45,572 nucleotides of DNA from Saprospiraceae bacterium (lineage in GTDB: Bacteria > Bacteroidota > Bacteroidia > Chitinophagales > Saprospiraceae). The notes beneath the pieces are model-generated. The model saw only the letters and a program-made list of their open reading frames with translations. It had not been told where the DNA came from and did no database searches. The stretch lies in the NCBI GenBank assembly GCA_030729925.1, contig JANQWK010000037.1, positions 1-45,572 on the forward strand, given 5' to 3'. Of this stretch, positions 16,601 to 24,598 are shown piece by piece. The translations under genes were made by a program, and so were the position numbers. Every line of letters starts with the position of its first letter. The first letter of the stretch is position 1.

Positions 16601-17776
16601 GGGCTGATTTTTTTCGATAAAGCGCAGCACGGTAGCAGGTGACCCGCAGACCTCCTCTGCAGAAAAAGGGCCCCACACATTCAGATCGAGATCTGATTCG
16701 CCGTCCTTGCTGCCGGTCAGAAAACCAATTTTGCCATCGGCGGCGGCCTGAACCGTAAACCAAAAATAATCCGGCTCCAGGCCATCGCCCAACCAGCAGC
16801 CCGAATTGATATTCACCACCTGGTTGAGGTCTTTGAACCCGTCCACCAATTGGAAAAACACCGGTTCATCGGGGGCGCTCAGGCAATTGTTGACAGGATC
16901 GCACAAAGCATTGACCAGGGCAGGTGACACCACGCAGGAATCGGTCGTTGCCAGCAATCGAAAATCGGTGCAGCCAGAATTATTGGCCACCACAATATAA
17001 TACCTTCCCGGAATGCGGGTATCTGCCCCTGCAATGGATCCATTCAGCCCCGTAGCCACGCAGGAAGTACCCGGAGCACCGGGCACACCGTCCAGCACCA
17101 GGATACCGGTACCAAAAGCGGCACCTTCCAAAGACAAGGACAAACAGCTCCCGCCGGGAGCATCGTAAACAAACACATATTCGGGACCATTCACAAAATC
17201 GGCACCCGGGCAATCCAGTCCGCCGAAGGTAGCCGCGCCATCACAAGTCGAGCGCAATCCCGAATCGAAGGGAAGCATCGGCATTGGCGTAGCAGAAGCG
17301 ACATCCGATACGGTACAGGAAGCAGGTTGGCAATTCCAGTTGAGGGCAAAGCCCGGCTGGGTGACCGAGCCATCAGACACAAAGCGCACCGTCACGCAGG
17401 AACTTGCACTCAGGATGGGGAAAGCCGCATCCGGGGCAGAGCCATGGCTCAGGATCGCCAGGATAGGGGCATTGGCACTGGAACCCGCGTAAAAAATAAG
17501 GCTGTCGGTGCCCAATTCCAGATCAAAATTCAACAAATCTATCGCGATACAGGAACCCGGGCTATCCGGACAAATCGTAAACACCTGGTCGAGATCGTTT
17601 TGGTAGTCCCCATTGGGGCCTCCGGCATCATACAAGGTTCCCGAGCAGGCATCGCTGCCGCTCGCACTGCCCATCAAAAAAACAGGCGCTTCGTTTTGGG
17701 CCGACAGGCCGGACCACAAAACCAGATGTACCAGGGAAACAATCAACGTAAACCTCATTGTGGAAAATTGGTGCAT
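13619..17776 (-). CDS. Giant Ig-repeat surface protein with gliding-motility (T9SS type B) tail
   Basis: The protein has 1385 residues from ATG 17776 (ATG 17758 also fits). A signal peptide (LIVSLVHLVLWSGLSAQ) is followed by a CUB-like domain (Cys-rich, GGPNGDYQNDLDQVFTIC) and a second Cys-rich beta region. Then come about ten Ig/PKD-like repeats of roughly 75-90 residues sharing the pattern C-x-G/P near the start, Y/F-x-W in the middle and P-x-x-T-T-x-Y near the end. The C-terminus (PTAFTPNGDGLNDRF, FNRWGQKVYSN, GWDG) is the gliding-motility-associated/type B sorting domain that directs export by the T9SS and surface display. An adhesin-like role is inferred. It is a single transcript, overlapping xseB by 12 bp at its 3' end. 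Confidence 0.92.
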   Translation of the reverse strand: MHQFSTMRFTLIVSLVHLVLWSGLSAQNEAPVFLMGSASGSDACSGTLYDAGGPNGDYQNDLDQVFTICPDSPGSCIAIDLLNFDLELGTDSLIFYAGSSANAPILAILSHGSAPDAAFPILSASSCVTVRFVSDGSVTQPGFALNWNCQPASCTVSDVASATPMPMLPFDSGLRSTCDGAATFGGLDCPGADFVNGPEYVFVYDAPGGSCLSLSLEGAAFGTGILVLDGVPGAPGTSCVATGLNGSIAGADTRIPGRYYIVVANNSGCTDFRLLATTDSCVVSPALVNALCDPVNNCLSAPDEPVFFQLVDGFKDLNQVVNINSGCWLGDGLEPDYFWFTVQAAADGKIGFLTGSKDGESDLDLNVWGPFSAEEVCGSPATVLRFIEKNQPIRSSWSTTGVLTGLVDVHPLTGVPVLDELDCKNGIAGAPGDDFVSRIAAKKGEVYVVLLNDWGNEVGASGIFVDFSPSDPGVMAPMPVTVVRGDTTICPGGSAPLLLENTGTDILWEDPNGTLSCTDCPNPIARPATTTTYKAHIVKNCSTTSIEIAVQVLGLPDFPNITVCRGEDFRVFAGPAYDKAIYNWQFSGFLLEGTYLDQGDVLFRAKEAGTSIVVVNLVSGDCSFSESFSVTVLPPPAAVVDIAPDNRICRGDAVNLGGTSREGYTYNWSSVPSGFSAATANPQVQPAATTTYFLEVSNGLCPLPSRDSVTIAVDTLVEVVILSDTTVCEGTELQLSAMPALPGVIYEWTGPGVFDDPTRPDARMVPENSGTFTLNVVNGTCVYSAAFELTMIPSAVRIADGQDELRVCEGESATLTTSTNPAGSPISWYSSDGAFLAVVADELRIQPTQPVSRYLAQVSNGQCVATDTITVFVDSLPADLSIAPADTTVCEGSLLILKTPTYDPENFPDITFSWGPSDAGFESPDSLLNMVLTADITRTLYRATVNGACVDTTTAVINVDTIPEISITPTDTLLCYPEEIRLVVNLVGDLEDKEWTPADGVSCKDCLTPTVRPTSKTTYTFQGKAGECPVSVSTTIDVEQIPPFEFPKATTICPGETVTLNTRPLSGISYVWTSTDPTFGTILDPFPQVTPAQTTTYFLSIKEFGSDCPPYEASITINVLDLASVSLSASDDFICPGESVTLNANVSGGTPTDVFIWTDNFGRELNDTDASVTVRPSQTTTYTLTYIQSDRCNPVILSTTVEVDPLIIVDITTNEEDQNFRIDQGDKVTLSAAIETSNTGPLTLQWQENGVAIPGATGESIEVQPLSNDIVYTLLVTSPSGCTASAEVVFTVVEPVVEIPTAFTPNGDGLNDRFTYFTSGNLELESFEVFNRWGQKVYSNQTPDTGWDGEFKGKPAVSDVYIYIIVLRRLDGAEIVKKGEVTLIR

Positions 17777-17800
17777 GAAACAGGAATTTTGCCTTTGTTT

Positions 17801-17808
17801 CAAAATTA
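17801..17808 (-). promoter_or_regulatory. -7 promoter box of the giant T9SS protein gene
   Basis: TAATTTTG on the minus strand is a perfect TAnnTTTG, 24 nt upstream of ATG 17776. It overlaps an in-frame TTG at 17803, ruling that codon out as the start. A TACCTTTA at 17851-17858 on the plus strand may be the divergent folK box. Confidence 0.55.
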
Positions 17809-17904
17809 ATCAAATTTTGCAATTTTTAGGTTTAATGCCCAATCTTGCTTTACCTTTACACCCCCTTGTACCGGGGCTCATCACCAAACACATATCGGCA
17901 ACCC

Positions 17905-18390
17905 TTGAATACCACTATTTTACATTTGGGATCCAACTTAGGCGATCGAAAACAAACCCTCGAAGAAGCACGCAGGCAGCTCGAAGTTTGCTGTGGAACC
18001 CTGGAGCGGGTATCCGGGTTGTATGAAACGGCCCCTTGGGGATTAACAACACAACCCGACTACCTCAACCAGGCCCTTTTGCTCCGCACGCCCCTGTCTG
18101 CCCACGAACTTCTACGGCAGATGCAAGCCATTGAAGACCGTCTGGGAAGGGAACGCAAACAGCACTGGGGGCCGAGAACCTTGGACATAGACCTTTTGTT
18201 TTTCAACCGGGAAATCATTCGGGACGAACACTTGCAGGTGCCCCATCCGCACCTTGCCGACCGACGCTTTGTGCTGATCCCCCTGGTGGAAATTGCCCCC
18301 GACTGGATCCATCCGGAAAACGGAAAAACCTGCAGCATGTTGCTCGACCAGTGTACCGATTCGGGGATCGTCAAACCTTACATTGAATAA
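17905..18390 (+). CDS. folK: 2-Amino-4-hydroxy-6-hydroxymethyldihydropteridine pyrophosphokinase
   Basis: The 161-residue HPPK has the N-terminal HLGSNLGDR, then VSGLYETAPWG, the catalytic PRTLDIDLLFF (with metal-binding DxD) and VPHPHLADRRFVLIPLVEIAP. It transfers pyrophosphate from ATP to the pterin in folate synthesis. The frame is open back to 17845, but no ATG is present. TTG at 17905 is chosen because it places the start about seven residues before HLGSN, as in other FolK proteins, and because the upstream part contains a promoter-like TACCTTTA. The next gene starts 4 bp after the stop, so the two are co-transcribed. Confidence 0.93.
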   Translation: MNTTILHLGSNLGDRKQTLEEARRQLEVCCGTLERVSGLYETAPWGLTTQPDYLNQALLLRTPLSAHELLRQMQAIEDRLGRERKQHWGPRTLDIDLLFFNREIIRDEHLQVPHPHLADRRFVLIPLVEIAPDWIHPENGKTCSMLLDQCTDSGIVKPYIE

Positions 18391-18394
18391 ACCC

Positions 18395-19051
18395 ATGAGT
18401 CAGACCAAACCCACCCTGCAGCACAGATTTGTAGCCATAGAGGGCAATATTGGAGCCGGAAAAACAACTTTGGCCAAGAAATTGGCAACCGATTATGCAT
18501 CCCGCATCATCCTCGAAGAATTTACCGACAACCCCTTCCTGCCCAAGTTTTATCAAAACCCCGAGCGCTATGCCTTTCCGGTCGAACTCTTTTTCATGAC
18601 CGAACGCTTCAAGCAGCTCCAGGCCGAAATACAGCAAGGGCACCTGTTCGACGACACCATCATCGCCGACTACTTCTTTGTCAAGACCCTCCTGTTTGCC
18701 CGAAGAAACCTGCCCGAAGAAGAATATCGGTTGTTCAAACAACTCTTTCAAGTCCTCAACCAACAAGCCAGAAAGCCCGACCTGATTTTGTACCTACACC
18801 GACCGGTACCTCAGTTGATCCAACATATCCAAAAAAGGGGAAGAAATATGGAAGCCGGCATGGAACCCGACTATTTGTCCGGCATCCAGGAAGCCTACCT
18901 GGAATTCTTCAAAGGAGCCGAAGAATGGACAATAATAGTATTGGACGCCGAGCAGCTCGACTTTGAACACAACCCTGCGCATTATGCCTACATCGTTGAA
19001 CTCATCAACCGGCAGCATGACCCGGGCGTCCAGTACATCAGACCGGAATAA
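18395..19051 (+). CDS. Deoxynucleoside kinase
   Basis: The 218-residue protein has the P-loop GNIGAGKTT (17-25), then EEFTDNPFLPKFYQNPERYAF and the ELFFMTERF region, DTIIADYFFVKT (in place of the usual DRS-type segment) and the LID arginines near KRGRNMEAG. It phosphorylates deoxynucleosides (probably purine) with ATP to salvage DNA precursors; specificity cannot be read with confidence. The ATG at 18395 is 4 bp after folK. The stop is 6 bp from the convergent yceI stop, with no terminator between. Confidence 0.92.
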   Translation: MSQTKPTLQHRFVAIEGNIGAGKTTLAKKLATDYASRIILEEFTDNPFLPKFYQNPERYAFPVELFFMTERFKQLQAEIQQGHLFDDTIIADYFFVKTLLFARRNLPEEEYRLFKQLFQVLNQQARKPDLILYLHRPVPQLIQHIQKRGRNMEAGMEPDYLSGIQEAYLEFFKGAEEWTIIVLDAEQLDFEHNPAHYAYIVELINRQHDPGVQYIRPE

Positions 19052-19057
19052 TCCGGC

Positions 19058-19657
19058 TTACTTATTCGCTACCAAATTAACGGTAAGTTCGAAATCGTCG
19101 TAGATCGTCTTGTCTCCCAAGTTGCCAAAGAAAGAGTTGGAACCGAAGCGCACGTTGTACTCAGAACGGTCCACAGTCACGTCAGCACTCGCCTTGATCT
19201 GACCATCTGCCTCTGCAACATTAGCATAGAACTTCACCTCTTTGGTAATACCCTTGATGGTAAGATTGCCAACGATCTTGTAATCGCCGGGAGTACCTTT
19301 TGGGGTAACCCCTGTGATGTTGAAAGTCGCTACAGGATGTGTCGCTGCGCTGAAGAAATCATCAGACTTTAGGTGACCTACCAACTTCTCGTTAGAACCG
19401 CCTGTCAAATCATCGCAAGTGATAGAGTTCATGTCCATCTCAAAAGAACCGCCGGTTAGCACCCCTTCATTGAACTCCAAAGCACCGCTTTTGATTTTGA
19501 TCTTGCCATAGTGGGAACCGGTAACCTTGTACCCCTTCCACACGATAAAGCTCGACTCAACATCTACTTTTACCGGATTTTCAGGGCCACCTGTATAGGC
19601 AAAACCCGCAACCGCAAACACAGCTGTCAACAACAGAGAAAAGAATACTTTTTTCAT
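19058..19657 (-). CDS. YceI family periplasmic protein
   Basis: The 199-residue protein has a signal peptide (MKKVFFSLLLTAVFAVAGFA) and a YceI lipocalin-like barrel: VDVESSFIVWKGYKVTGSHYGKI, GSFEMDMNSITCDDL, LVGHLKSDDFFSAATHPVATF, GNLTIKGITKEV, and the end DRSEYNVRFGS followed by IYDDFELTVNL. Family members bind isoprenoid-like lipids in the periplasm; the ligand here is not known. The gene lies 40 bp after marR on the same strand and is likely co-transcribed and controlled by that regulator. Confidence 0.93.
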   Translation of the reverse strand: MKKVFFSLLLTAVFAVAGFAYTGGPENPVKVDVESSFIVWKGYKVTGSHYGKIKIKSGALEFNEGVLTGGSFEMDMNSITCDDLTGGSNEKLVGHLKSDDFFSAATHPVATFNITGVTPKGTPGDYKIVGNLTIKGITKEVKFYANVAEADGQIKASADVTVDRSEYNVRFGSNSFFGNLGDKTIYDDFELTVNLVANK

Positions 19658-19697
19658 AACAGATTAATTTTCAATTTATAAAAACAAAAAGAATAGC

Positions 19698-20162
19698 CTA
19701 AATACTTTCATCCATCCGAACCTTGTCCAAGAGATCGCTCAGCAGCAAGGCTTCCTCCTCGGTCAATTGCTGTTGGGCAAGCTCGTACATGTTCTCCACC
19801 GCCGCGGAAGCCTGTGTCAGCACCTGCAGCCCCGTTTTGGAAATCACCACATCCACCCTGCGCCGGTCATCGGGACAGGTATTGCGGACTACCAGCCCCT
19901 TTTCGATCAGTTTGTCCACCAATCGGGAGGCATTCGACATTTTGTCCAGCATGCGGGAAGTCAGATCCTTGATCGTCATCGGCTCCGGATACCGCCCCCT
20001 CAGGATGCGCAGAATATTGAATTGCTGTACCGTCAAGCGGTAGGGCTTCAGCGCCATGGACGTCTGTTGACTCAGAGCCGCCGCTGTGAACAAAATATTG
20101 ACGTGCGCCTTCTGAAAGGCATTGCTAAACTGCTTTTGCTGGATGGCTTCTTCAATTTTCAT
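19698..20162 (-). CDS. MarR family transcriptional regulator
   Basis: The 154-residue winged-helix protein shows LTVQQFNILRILRG, the recognition region MTIKDLTSRMLDKMSNASRLVDKLIEKGLV, and the wing CPDDRRRVDVVISKTGLQVL typical of MarR dimers. Helices at both ends (1-35 and 120-154) form the dimer interface. It likely represses its own operon: a 34-bp palindrome overlaps the -33 element just upstream (20179-20212). The -7 box ends 4 nt before the ATG, suggesting a leaderless mRNA. The ligand is unknown; yceI is the only clear operon partner. Confidence 0.93.
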   Translation of the reverse strand: MKIEEAIQQKQFSNAFQKAHVNILFTAAALSQQTSMALKPYRLTVQQFNILRILRGRYPEPMTIKDLTSRMLDKMSNASRLVDKLIEKGLVVRNTCPDDRRRVDVVISKTGLQVLTQASAAVENMYELAQQQLTEEEALLLSDLLDKVRMDESI

Positions 20163-20166
20163 GATA

Positions 20167-20198
20167 CAAATTTAATGTATCTACTTTAAATGTACAAA
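20167..20198 (-). promoter_or_regulatory. marR-yceI promoter (-33 TTTG, -7 TAAATTTG)
   Basis: On the minus strand TTTG (20195-20198) and TAAATTTG (20167-20174) are separated by exactly 20 nt, a full match to the Bacteroidota consensus. The -7 box ends 4 nt from the ATG at 20162. Confidence 0.75.
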
Positions 20199-20212
20199 CA
20201 TTAAATGTAGAT
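20179..20212. promoter_or_regulatory. Palindromic operator, probably for MarR
   Basis: Two 15-nt arms (20179-20193 and 20198-20212) match in 13 of 15 positions when one is reversed and complemented, with a 4-nt centre ACAA. Ends are ATCTAC and GTAGAT. The centre coincides with the -33 TTTG of the marR promoter, so a bound dimer would block RNA polymerase. Binding by this MarR is inferred from position. Confidence 0.65.
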
Positions 20213-20324
20213 ATATCTATTAAACAAAGAATTTAAGAGAATGTTTTGGCAAAAAATGGGGGGTATAAAACAAATTGTTTTACCCTCAATGGTGTAACTT
20301 AGCCTTTTCAACAAAAAAGTAGCG

Positions 20325-21632
20325 ATGTCGGGATCGGACTTCCTTCCTATACTATTTTTGGCCATAGGTCTGCTCACGGGCGGACTATTGAGTTGGCTGG
20401 GGTTTCAGCTGTTTCACAGCAAAAAATTCATTTCGCGATCGGAATTGGATGCGCAGTATGTGCCGAGGAGTGCTGAGCAGCTTTTGCGGGAATCCTTAGT
20501 GGCTGCTGAGGGCAAGGTAGAAGCAAAAGAGCGGGAACTGCGGGTGGTATCAGCGGATTTGGCATCCAAATCGCAGTTGTTGCGCACGCAGGAAGAAAGT
20601 TTGCGCAGCTTGCAGGAGCAAAACCGGCTGGAGTTTGAAAACCTGGCCAATCGCCTGTTGGAGGAAAAGAGTGAAAAGTTTGGTCGCATGAACATGGAAA
20701 AAATAGGGGATGTGCTCACGCCCTTAAAGGAACAGATCCAATTGTTTAGCCGACGGGTGGAGGACCAATCGCTGCTGGACACCCGGGATCGGGTTTTGCT
20801 GAAAGCGGAAATCGAGCGCTTGCGGGAGCTCAACCAGCAGCTGAGTGCGGATGCCAACAACCTGGCGCGGGCCTTGAAGGGCGACTCGAAGGTACAGGGT
20901 GACTGGGGTGAAATGCAATTGGAGTTGCTTCTGGAGAAGGTAGGACTGATCAAGGGCATGCACTTTCAGGTGCAATCGAGTTTTGCCGATGCGGCCGGCA
21001 AGCAAAAGCGACCGGATTTTGTGGTGCAGTTGCCGGGGCAAAAACACCTGGTGATTGACGCTAAGGTTTCCCTCAAGGCGTATGATTTGTACTGTCAGAC
21101 CGAGACCCCGGAAGCGCAGAAGGGGCACCTGAAGGCGCACCTCGACTCAATCCGGCAGCATATCCGGGAGCTGGGCAGCAAAAATTACCAGCAGTTGTAT
21201 CAGATCAGTCAGCCCGACTATGTCTTGCTGTTTGTGCCCATAGAACCCGCCCTCAACCTGGCAGTTCAACATGACAACCAATTGTTTATGGAGGCCCTCG
21301 AAAAAAACATTGTGATTGTTTCAGGTTCCACCCTCCTGGCCACGATGCGGACAGTAGCCTACATCTGGACGCAGGAAAAACAACAGCGGAATGTCCAGGA
21401 AATTGCCCGACAAAGCGGCGCCCTTTACGACAAATTTGTGGCGTTTGTGGAAGATATGCGGGAGATCGGCACGCGCATGGAGCAATTGGAAAAAAGTTAT
21501 GAAAGCGCGATGTATAAATTGTTCGATGGCAAACGAAGGAGCGACACCCTGATCGGGCGGGCGGAACGGGTGCGGGAACTGGGAGCGGGCAACAGTAAGG
21601 AATTGCCGCCGGAATTCAGACCGGAAGATTAA
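20325..21632 (+). CDS. rmuC: DNA recombination protein RmuC
   Basis: The 435-residue protein has an N-terminal membrane helix (FLPILFLAIGLLTGGLLSWLGF), a long coiled coil (about 45-180, with many E, Q, L and R) and the RmuC nuclease-like domain (KVQGDWGEMQLELLLEKVGL, RPDFVVQLPG, LVIDAKVSLKAY, YVLLFVPIEPAL). RmuC limits inversions at short inverted repeats and belongs broadly to the PD-(D/E)XK superfamily. The ATG at 20325 is a clean start. The stop overlaps that of the convergent acyltransferase gene by 4 bases: a shared TTAA provides both TAA codons. Confidence 0.93.
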   Translation: MSGSDFLPILFLAIGLLTGGLLSWLGFQLFHSKKFISRSELDAQYVPRSAEQLLRESLVAAEGKVEAKERELRVVSADLASKSQLLRTQEESLRSLQEQNRLEFENLANRLLEEKSEKFGRMNMEKIGDVLTPLKEQIQLFSRRVEDQSLLDTRDRVLLKAEIERLRELNQQLSADANNLARALKGDSKVQGDWGEMQLELLLEKVGLIKGMHFQVQSSFADAAGKQKRPDFVVQLPGQKHLVIDAKVSLKAYDLYCQTETPEAQKGHLKAHLDSIRQHIRELGSKNYQQLYQISQPDYVLLFVPIEPALNLAVQHDNQLFMEALEKNIVIVSGSTLLATMRTVAYIWTQEKQQRNVQEIARQSGALYDKFVAFVEDMREIGTRMEQLEKSYESAMYKLFDGKRRSDTLIGRAERVRELGAGNSKELPPEFRPED

Positions 21633-22912
21633 ATTGGCATTTCAAACGTGCGGATCAGCTCTTCGCGGGCCTGCAGGAGTTCGGCCGTTTTGGCTTCGCC
21701 CAGTCCCTTTTTTTGCCGATAGGCTTGAAATTCCAGCCAATAATCATAGTATCGGATATACCAAAGGCCGCTCAGGGCAACCGCCCCAACCCCGGCCAAG
21801 CCCAGCCAGCCCCATAGACTGCCGCACAGGAGCAGCAGCAATAGATAATATAAGGTATAGCCGCCGATGCAGATCCCGATAAAAACTGAGCCGTAAAACT
21901 CGATGTATTTTACTTTTTTGTCCACGATCCTGCGGGCGAGCCAATAGGGAGGCCAATTGCCAATGCGCCCCAGCAGGGCGGGCACAGCGCCCAGGATCAA
22001 GAACAATTGTCGAGCAAAGGAACTTTTGCCGCTGAGCAGGGCAAGATCGCTGATCGCAGATCCGGCCAGCTGATCGAAGTAAGTCTCCACGCCCTTTTCC
22101 AACTTTTCCCGAGTATCGGGATCCAGGGCATTGAGCCAGTTGGCCAACCCTTTTTCCTCCCGAAAAGGAGTTTCATCCCCATCCACCACGGGCCAATAGC
22201 GCAAGGAGCGGCCGGAGCGCTGCATTTCCCAGAGTCGTTCGGCCAACAACTCATAGGACATATTGTCCAAATGCACCACCCCTTCCTTCATGCGGTTTTC
22301 CAGGGTGGAAGTCAGGTCATTGATCGCCTGGGCGGGTTGATCGCGGTACAGGGCCAGGAAATCGCGGGCTGCGATAGGTTCCTGCACGGTAATCATCACA
22401 TCGGAGCGAAAGCGGTTGGAAAAATTAAAATTCACCCCCACCGGAATCACCTGGAGATCCATATCGGGAAAGCGTTCCATTGCGCCGAACACGATACGGG
22501 CGGTGCCCTTTTGGATGGGTCGCAATCGTTTCTCATACACCGTACTCCCCTCGGCGAGGATCATAATATTTTTCCCCTCGTCCAGGGCGCTGTAGCAATA
22601 ATCGAAGGTCTGAAAATTTTGGCGGAGGTTTTTGTAGCCCCCGTCTTTCATCCGGAAAATCGGAATCAGGTGCACCTGGCGCATCAGGAAGGCGTAGAAA
22701 GGTTTTTTGAAAAAATCGCCCCGCACCAAAAAGTGGAGGGGTTGTTCCAGAAAACAAGCCAGGATGCAGGGTTCGGTAAAGGCCGTTGGATGGTTGGAAG
22801 CGATGATCAGGGGTTTACTCCAATCAATCCGCTCGGTATTGCTCAGGTAGATCTTTCGGAAAAAACTGGCTAAGGCGATGGACGCCACGGGCCGGACGAT
22901 TTTGTAAGCCAT
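21629..22912 (-). CDS. Glycerolipid acyltransferase-like membrane protein (PlsC family)
   Basis: The 427-residue protein has PlsC/GPAT motifs: IIASNHPTAFTEP (about 36-48, His41 with acidic Glu47 in place of the usual Asp), HLIPIFRMKDGGYKN (motif II), ILAEGSTVYEKRLRPIQKGTARI (motif III) and VIPVGVNF (motif IV). Such enzymes acylate lysophosphatidate or related lipids. After the catalytic domain come a charged segment and at least two hydrophobic spans (about 345-395). It is longer than a minimal PlsC (~240 residues). The exact acceptor lipid is not evident. It is a single gene, divergent from miaA. Confidence 0.85.
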   Translation of the reverse strand: MAYKIVRPVASIALASFFRKIYLSNTERIDWSKPLIIASNHPTAFTEPCILACFLEQPLHFLVRGDFFKKPFYAFLMRQVHLIPIFRMKDGGYKNLRQNFQTFDYCYSALDEGKNIMILAEGSTVYEKRLRPIQKGTARIVFGAMERFPDMDLQVIPVGVNFNFSNRFRSDVMITVQEPIAARDFLALYRDQPAQAINDLTSTLENRMKEGVVHLDNMSYELLAERLWEMQRSGRSLRYWPVVDGDETPFREEKGLANWLNALDPDTREKLEKGVETYFDQLAGSAISDLALLSGKSSFARQLFLILGAVPALLGRIGNWPPYWLARRIVDKKVKYIEFYGSVFIGICIGGYTLYYLLLLLLCGSLWGWLGLAGVGAVALSGLWYIRYYDYWLEFQAYRQKKGLGEAKTAELLQAREELIRTFEMPI

Positions 22913-22978
22913 GTTGGTCGGATCTCTTGCGGTTTGTAAGATAGGTACAAATTTAAAAACCTTTTGTATTTTCGAGCC

Positions 22979-24157
22979 ATGACGGCAAAAAAGTATCTCC
23001 TGATCGTTGGCGGAGCTACCGCAAGCGGAAAAACGGCACTGGCCTTGGCATTGGCCCGGCAGTTCAACACCGTCATTTTATCGGCGGACAGCCGACAGTT
23101 TTATCGGGAAATGAGCATCGGTACGGCCAAACCGGATGCCGAAACCCTGGCAGCGGTGCCCCATTATTTTATCAACAGCCTCAGCATTGACCAGTCCTAC
23201 AGCGCCGGAGACTTTGAGCGGGATGCGCTCGAACTGCTCCAACGCTTGTTTCGGGAGCGGGACACGGTTGTCGTAGCGGGTGGCTCGGGTCTGTTTATCA
23301 AAGCCTTATGCGAAGGATTTGACGATTTCCCGGAAGTATCCGAGGCGGCCAGGCAACGGGTGCAGGAATGGTATGCCTCGGAAGGACTTGCGGGATTGCA
23401 GCAGCGGCTGCGGGAAGCAGACCCGGTGTATTACCAGCAGGTGGACAAAGACAATCCGCAACGACTCCGCCGCGCCCTTTTGGTGTGCGAGAGTACGGGG
23501 CGACCTTATACCGATTTCCGCAGGGGCCATGCCGTGGAGCGCCCCTTTGAATCCATTTACCTGATGCCCCATTGGCCTCGAGACACCCTTTATGCCCGCA
23601 TCAACCAGCGCGTGGCCGACATGGTAGCGCAGGGACTGGTAGCAGAAGCGCGGAGCCTTTTTCCGAAGGAACACCTCAACGCTTTACAGACGGTGGGCTA
23701 TCAGGAACTTTTCGACCATTTTCGCGGACAAACCGATCTGGACACAGCCATTGCAGCCATTGCCCAGCACACCCGCAACTACGCCAAGCGACAACTCACC
23801 TGGTTTAGGAACCAGGGGAGCTGGAAACGGTTCCCCGGCGGCGACACCGACACCTGCATCCGCTATATTGAATGGCTGATCCGACATGGGTTGCGCCTGC
23901 AAAGTGAGCGACACAAGGGTTCGGACGGACTGCTTACCGAGACCCTCTCTTTTGTTCGGGAAGAAACGGTCATTGCCAGCGTGCAATGCGATCAAACCCG
24001 CCGCTCGGTAACGGTACATATTCGCGACAACCCCGACTTTCCCGAAGCACGAACCTTTTTGCTGCACGAATGTCTCTACCGCTACGACGATAAGCCCATC
24101 TTTGTGGCCGAAAGCGGGCAAAAATTAACCCGACTCCTTAACTTGCATAAAAACTAA
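22979..24157 (+). CDS. miaA: tRNA dimethylallyltransferase with C-terminal extension
   Basis: The protein has 392 residues from ATG 22979. MiaA motifs are complete: P-loop GGATASGKT (about 11-19), SADSRQFYREMSIGTAKP, GGSGLFIKALCEGFDDFP, TVGYQELFDHFRG and HTRNYAKRQLTWFRNQ (about 264-279). It adds a dimethylallyl group to A37 of tRNAs reading UNN codons. The canonical protein ends near residue 300. Here about 85 further residues follow (RLQSERHKGSD to the end) with predicted beta strands and no domain I recognise. The TTG at 22964 lies in a promoter-like stretch and is rejected as the start. Two genes follow with gaps of 5 and 10 bp. Confidence 0.93.
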   Translation: MTAKKYLLIVGGATASGKTALALALARQFNTVILSADSRQFYREMSIGTAKPDAETLAAVPHYFINSLSIDQSYSAGDFERDALELLQRLFRERDTVVVAGGSGLFIKALCEGFDDFPEVSEAARQRVQEWYASEGLAGLQQRLREADPVYYQQVDKDNPQRLRRALLVCESTGRPYTDFRRGHAVERPFESIYLMPHWPRDTLYARINQRVADMVAQGLVAEARSLFPKEHLNALQTVGYQELFDHFRGQTDLDTAIAAIAQHTRNYAKRQLTWFRNQGSWKRFPGGDTDTCIRYIEWLIRHGLRLQSERHKGSDGLLTETLSFVREETVIASVQCDQTRRSVTVHIRDNPDFPEARTFLLHECLYRYDDKPIFVAESGQKLTRLLNLHKN

Positions 24158-24162
24158 GCTCC

Positions 24163-24588
24163 ATGATCTGGAAACACACCCCTGATATTCACCAGATGAA
24201 CGAATTTTCCAAGAACACTTTAGGCGACAACCTCGGGATGGTTTTCACGGAAGTGGGCGACGACTACCTCAAAGCCACCATGCCGGTGGATCACCGCACC
24301 CGACAGCCATTTGGGTTGCTGCACGGCGGCGCATCGGTAGCGCTCGCAGAAACCCTGGGCAGTGTGGCCTCTCAATACTGCATTGACAACCCCGGAGAAT
24401 ATTACGGCGTAGGGCTGGAAATCAACGCCAACCACGTCCGTTCGGCCAGTTCGGGTCTCGTCACGGGCATTGTAAAGCCGGTTCGGGTAGGCAAAACCAG
24501 TCATGTGTGGAACATTGAGATCCTGGACGAAAAAGAAAGGCTGGTTTGCGTAAGCCGCATCACCATTGCCATCATCAAACAGCGATAA
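24163..24588 (+). CDS. PaaI-type hotdog thioesterase
   Basis: The 141-residue hotdog-fold protein has FGLLHGGASVALAETLGSVAS (about 46-66), the family's catalytic-helix motif with HGG and the acidic residue E59, plus GLEINANHVRSASSGLVTG and GKTSHVWNIEILDEKERLVCVSRIT. It closely resembles acyl-CoA thioesterases such as the 1,4-dihydroxy-2-naphthoyl-CoA hydrolase of menaquinone synthesis; assignment to that step is possible but not shown. It starts 5 bp after miaA and is in the same operon. Confidence 0.92.
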   Translation: MIWKHTPDIHQMNEFSKNTLGDNLGMVFTEVGDDYLKATMPVDHRTRQPFGLLHGGASVALAETLGSVASQYCIDNPGEYYGVGLEINANHVRSASSGLVTGIVKPVRVGKTSHVWNIEILDEKERLVCVSRITIAIIKQR

Positions 24589-24598
24589 ACCCAAGTTC

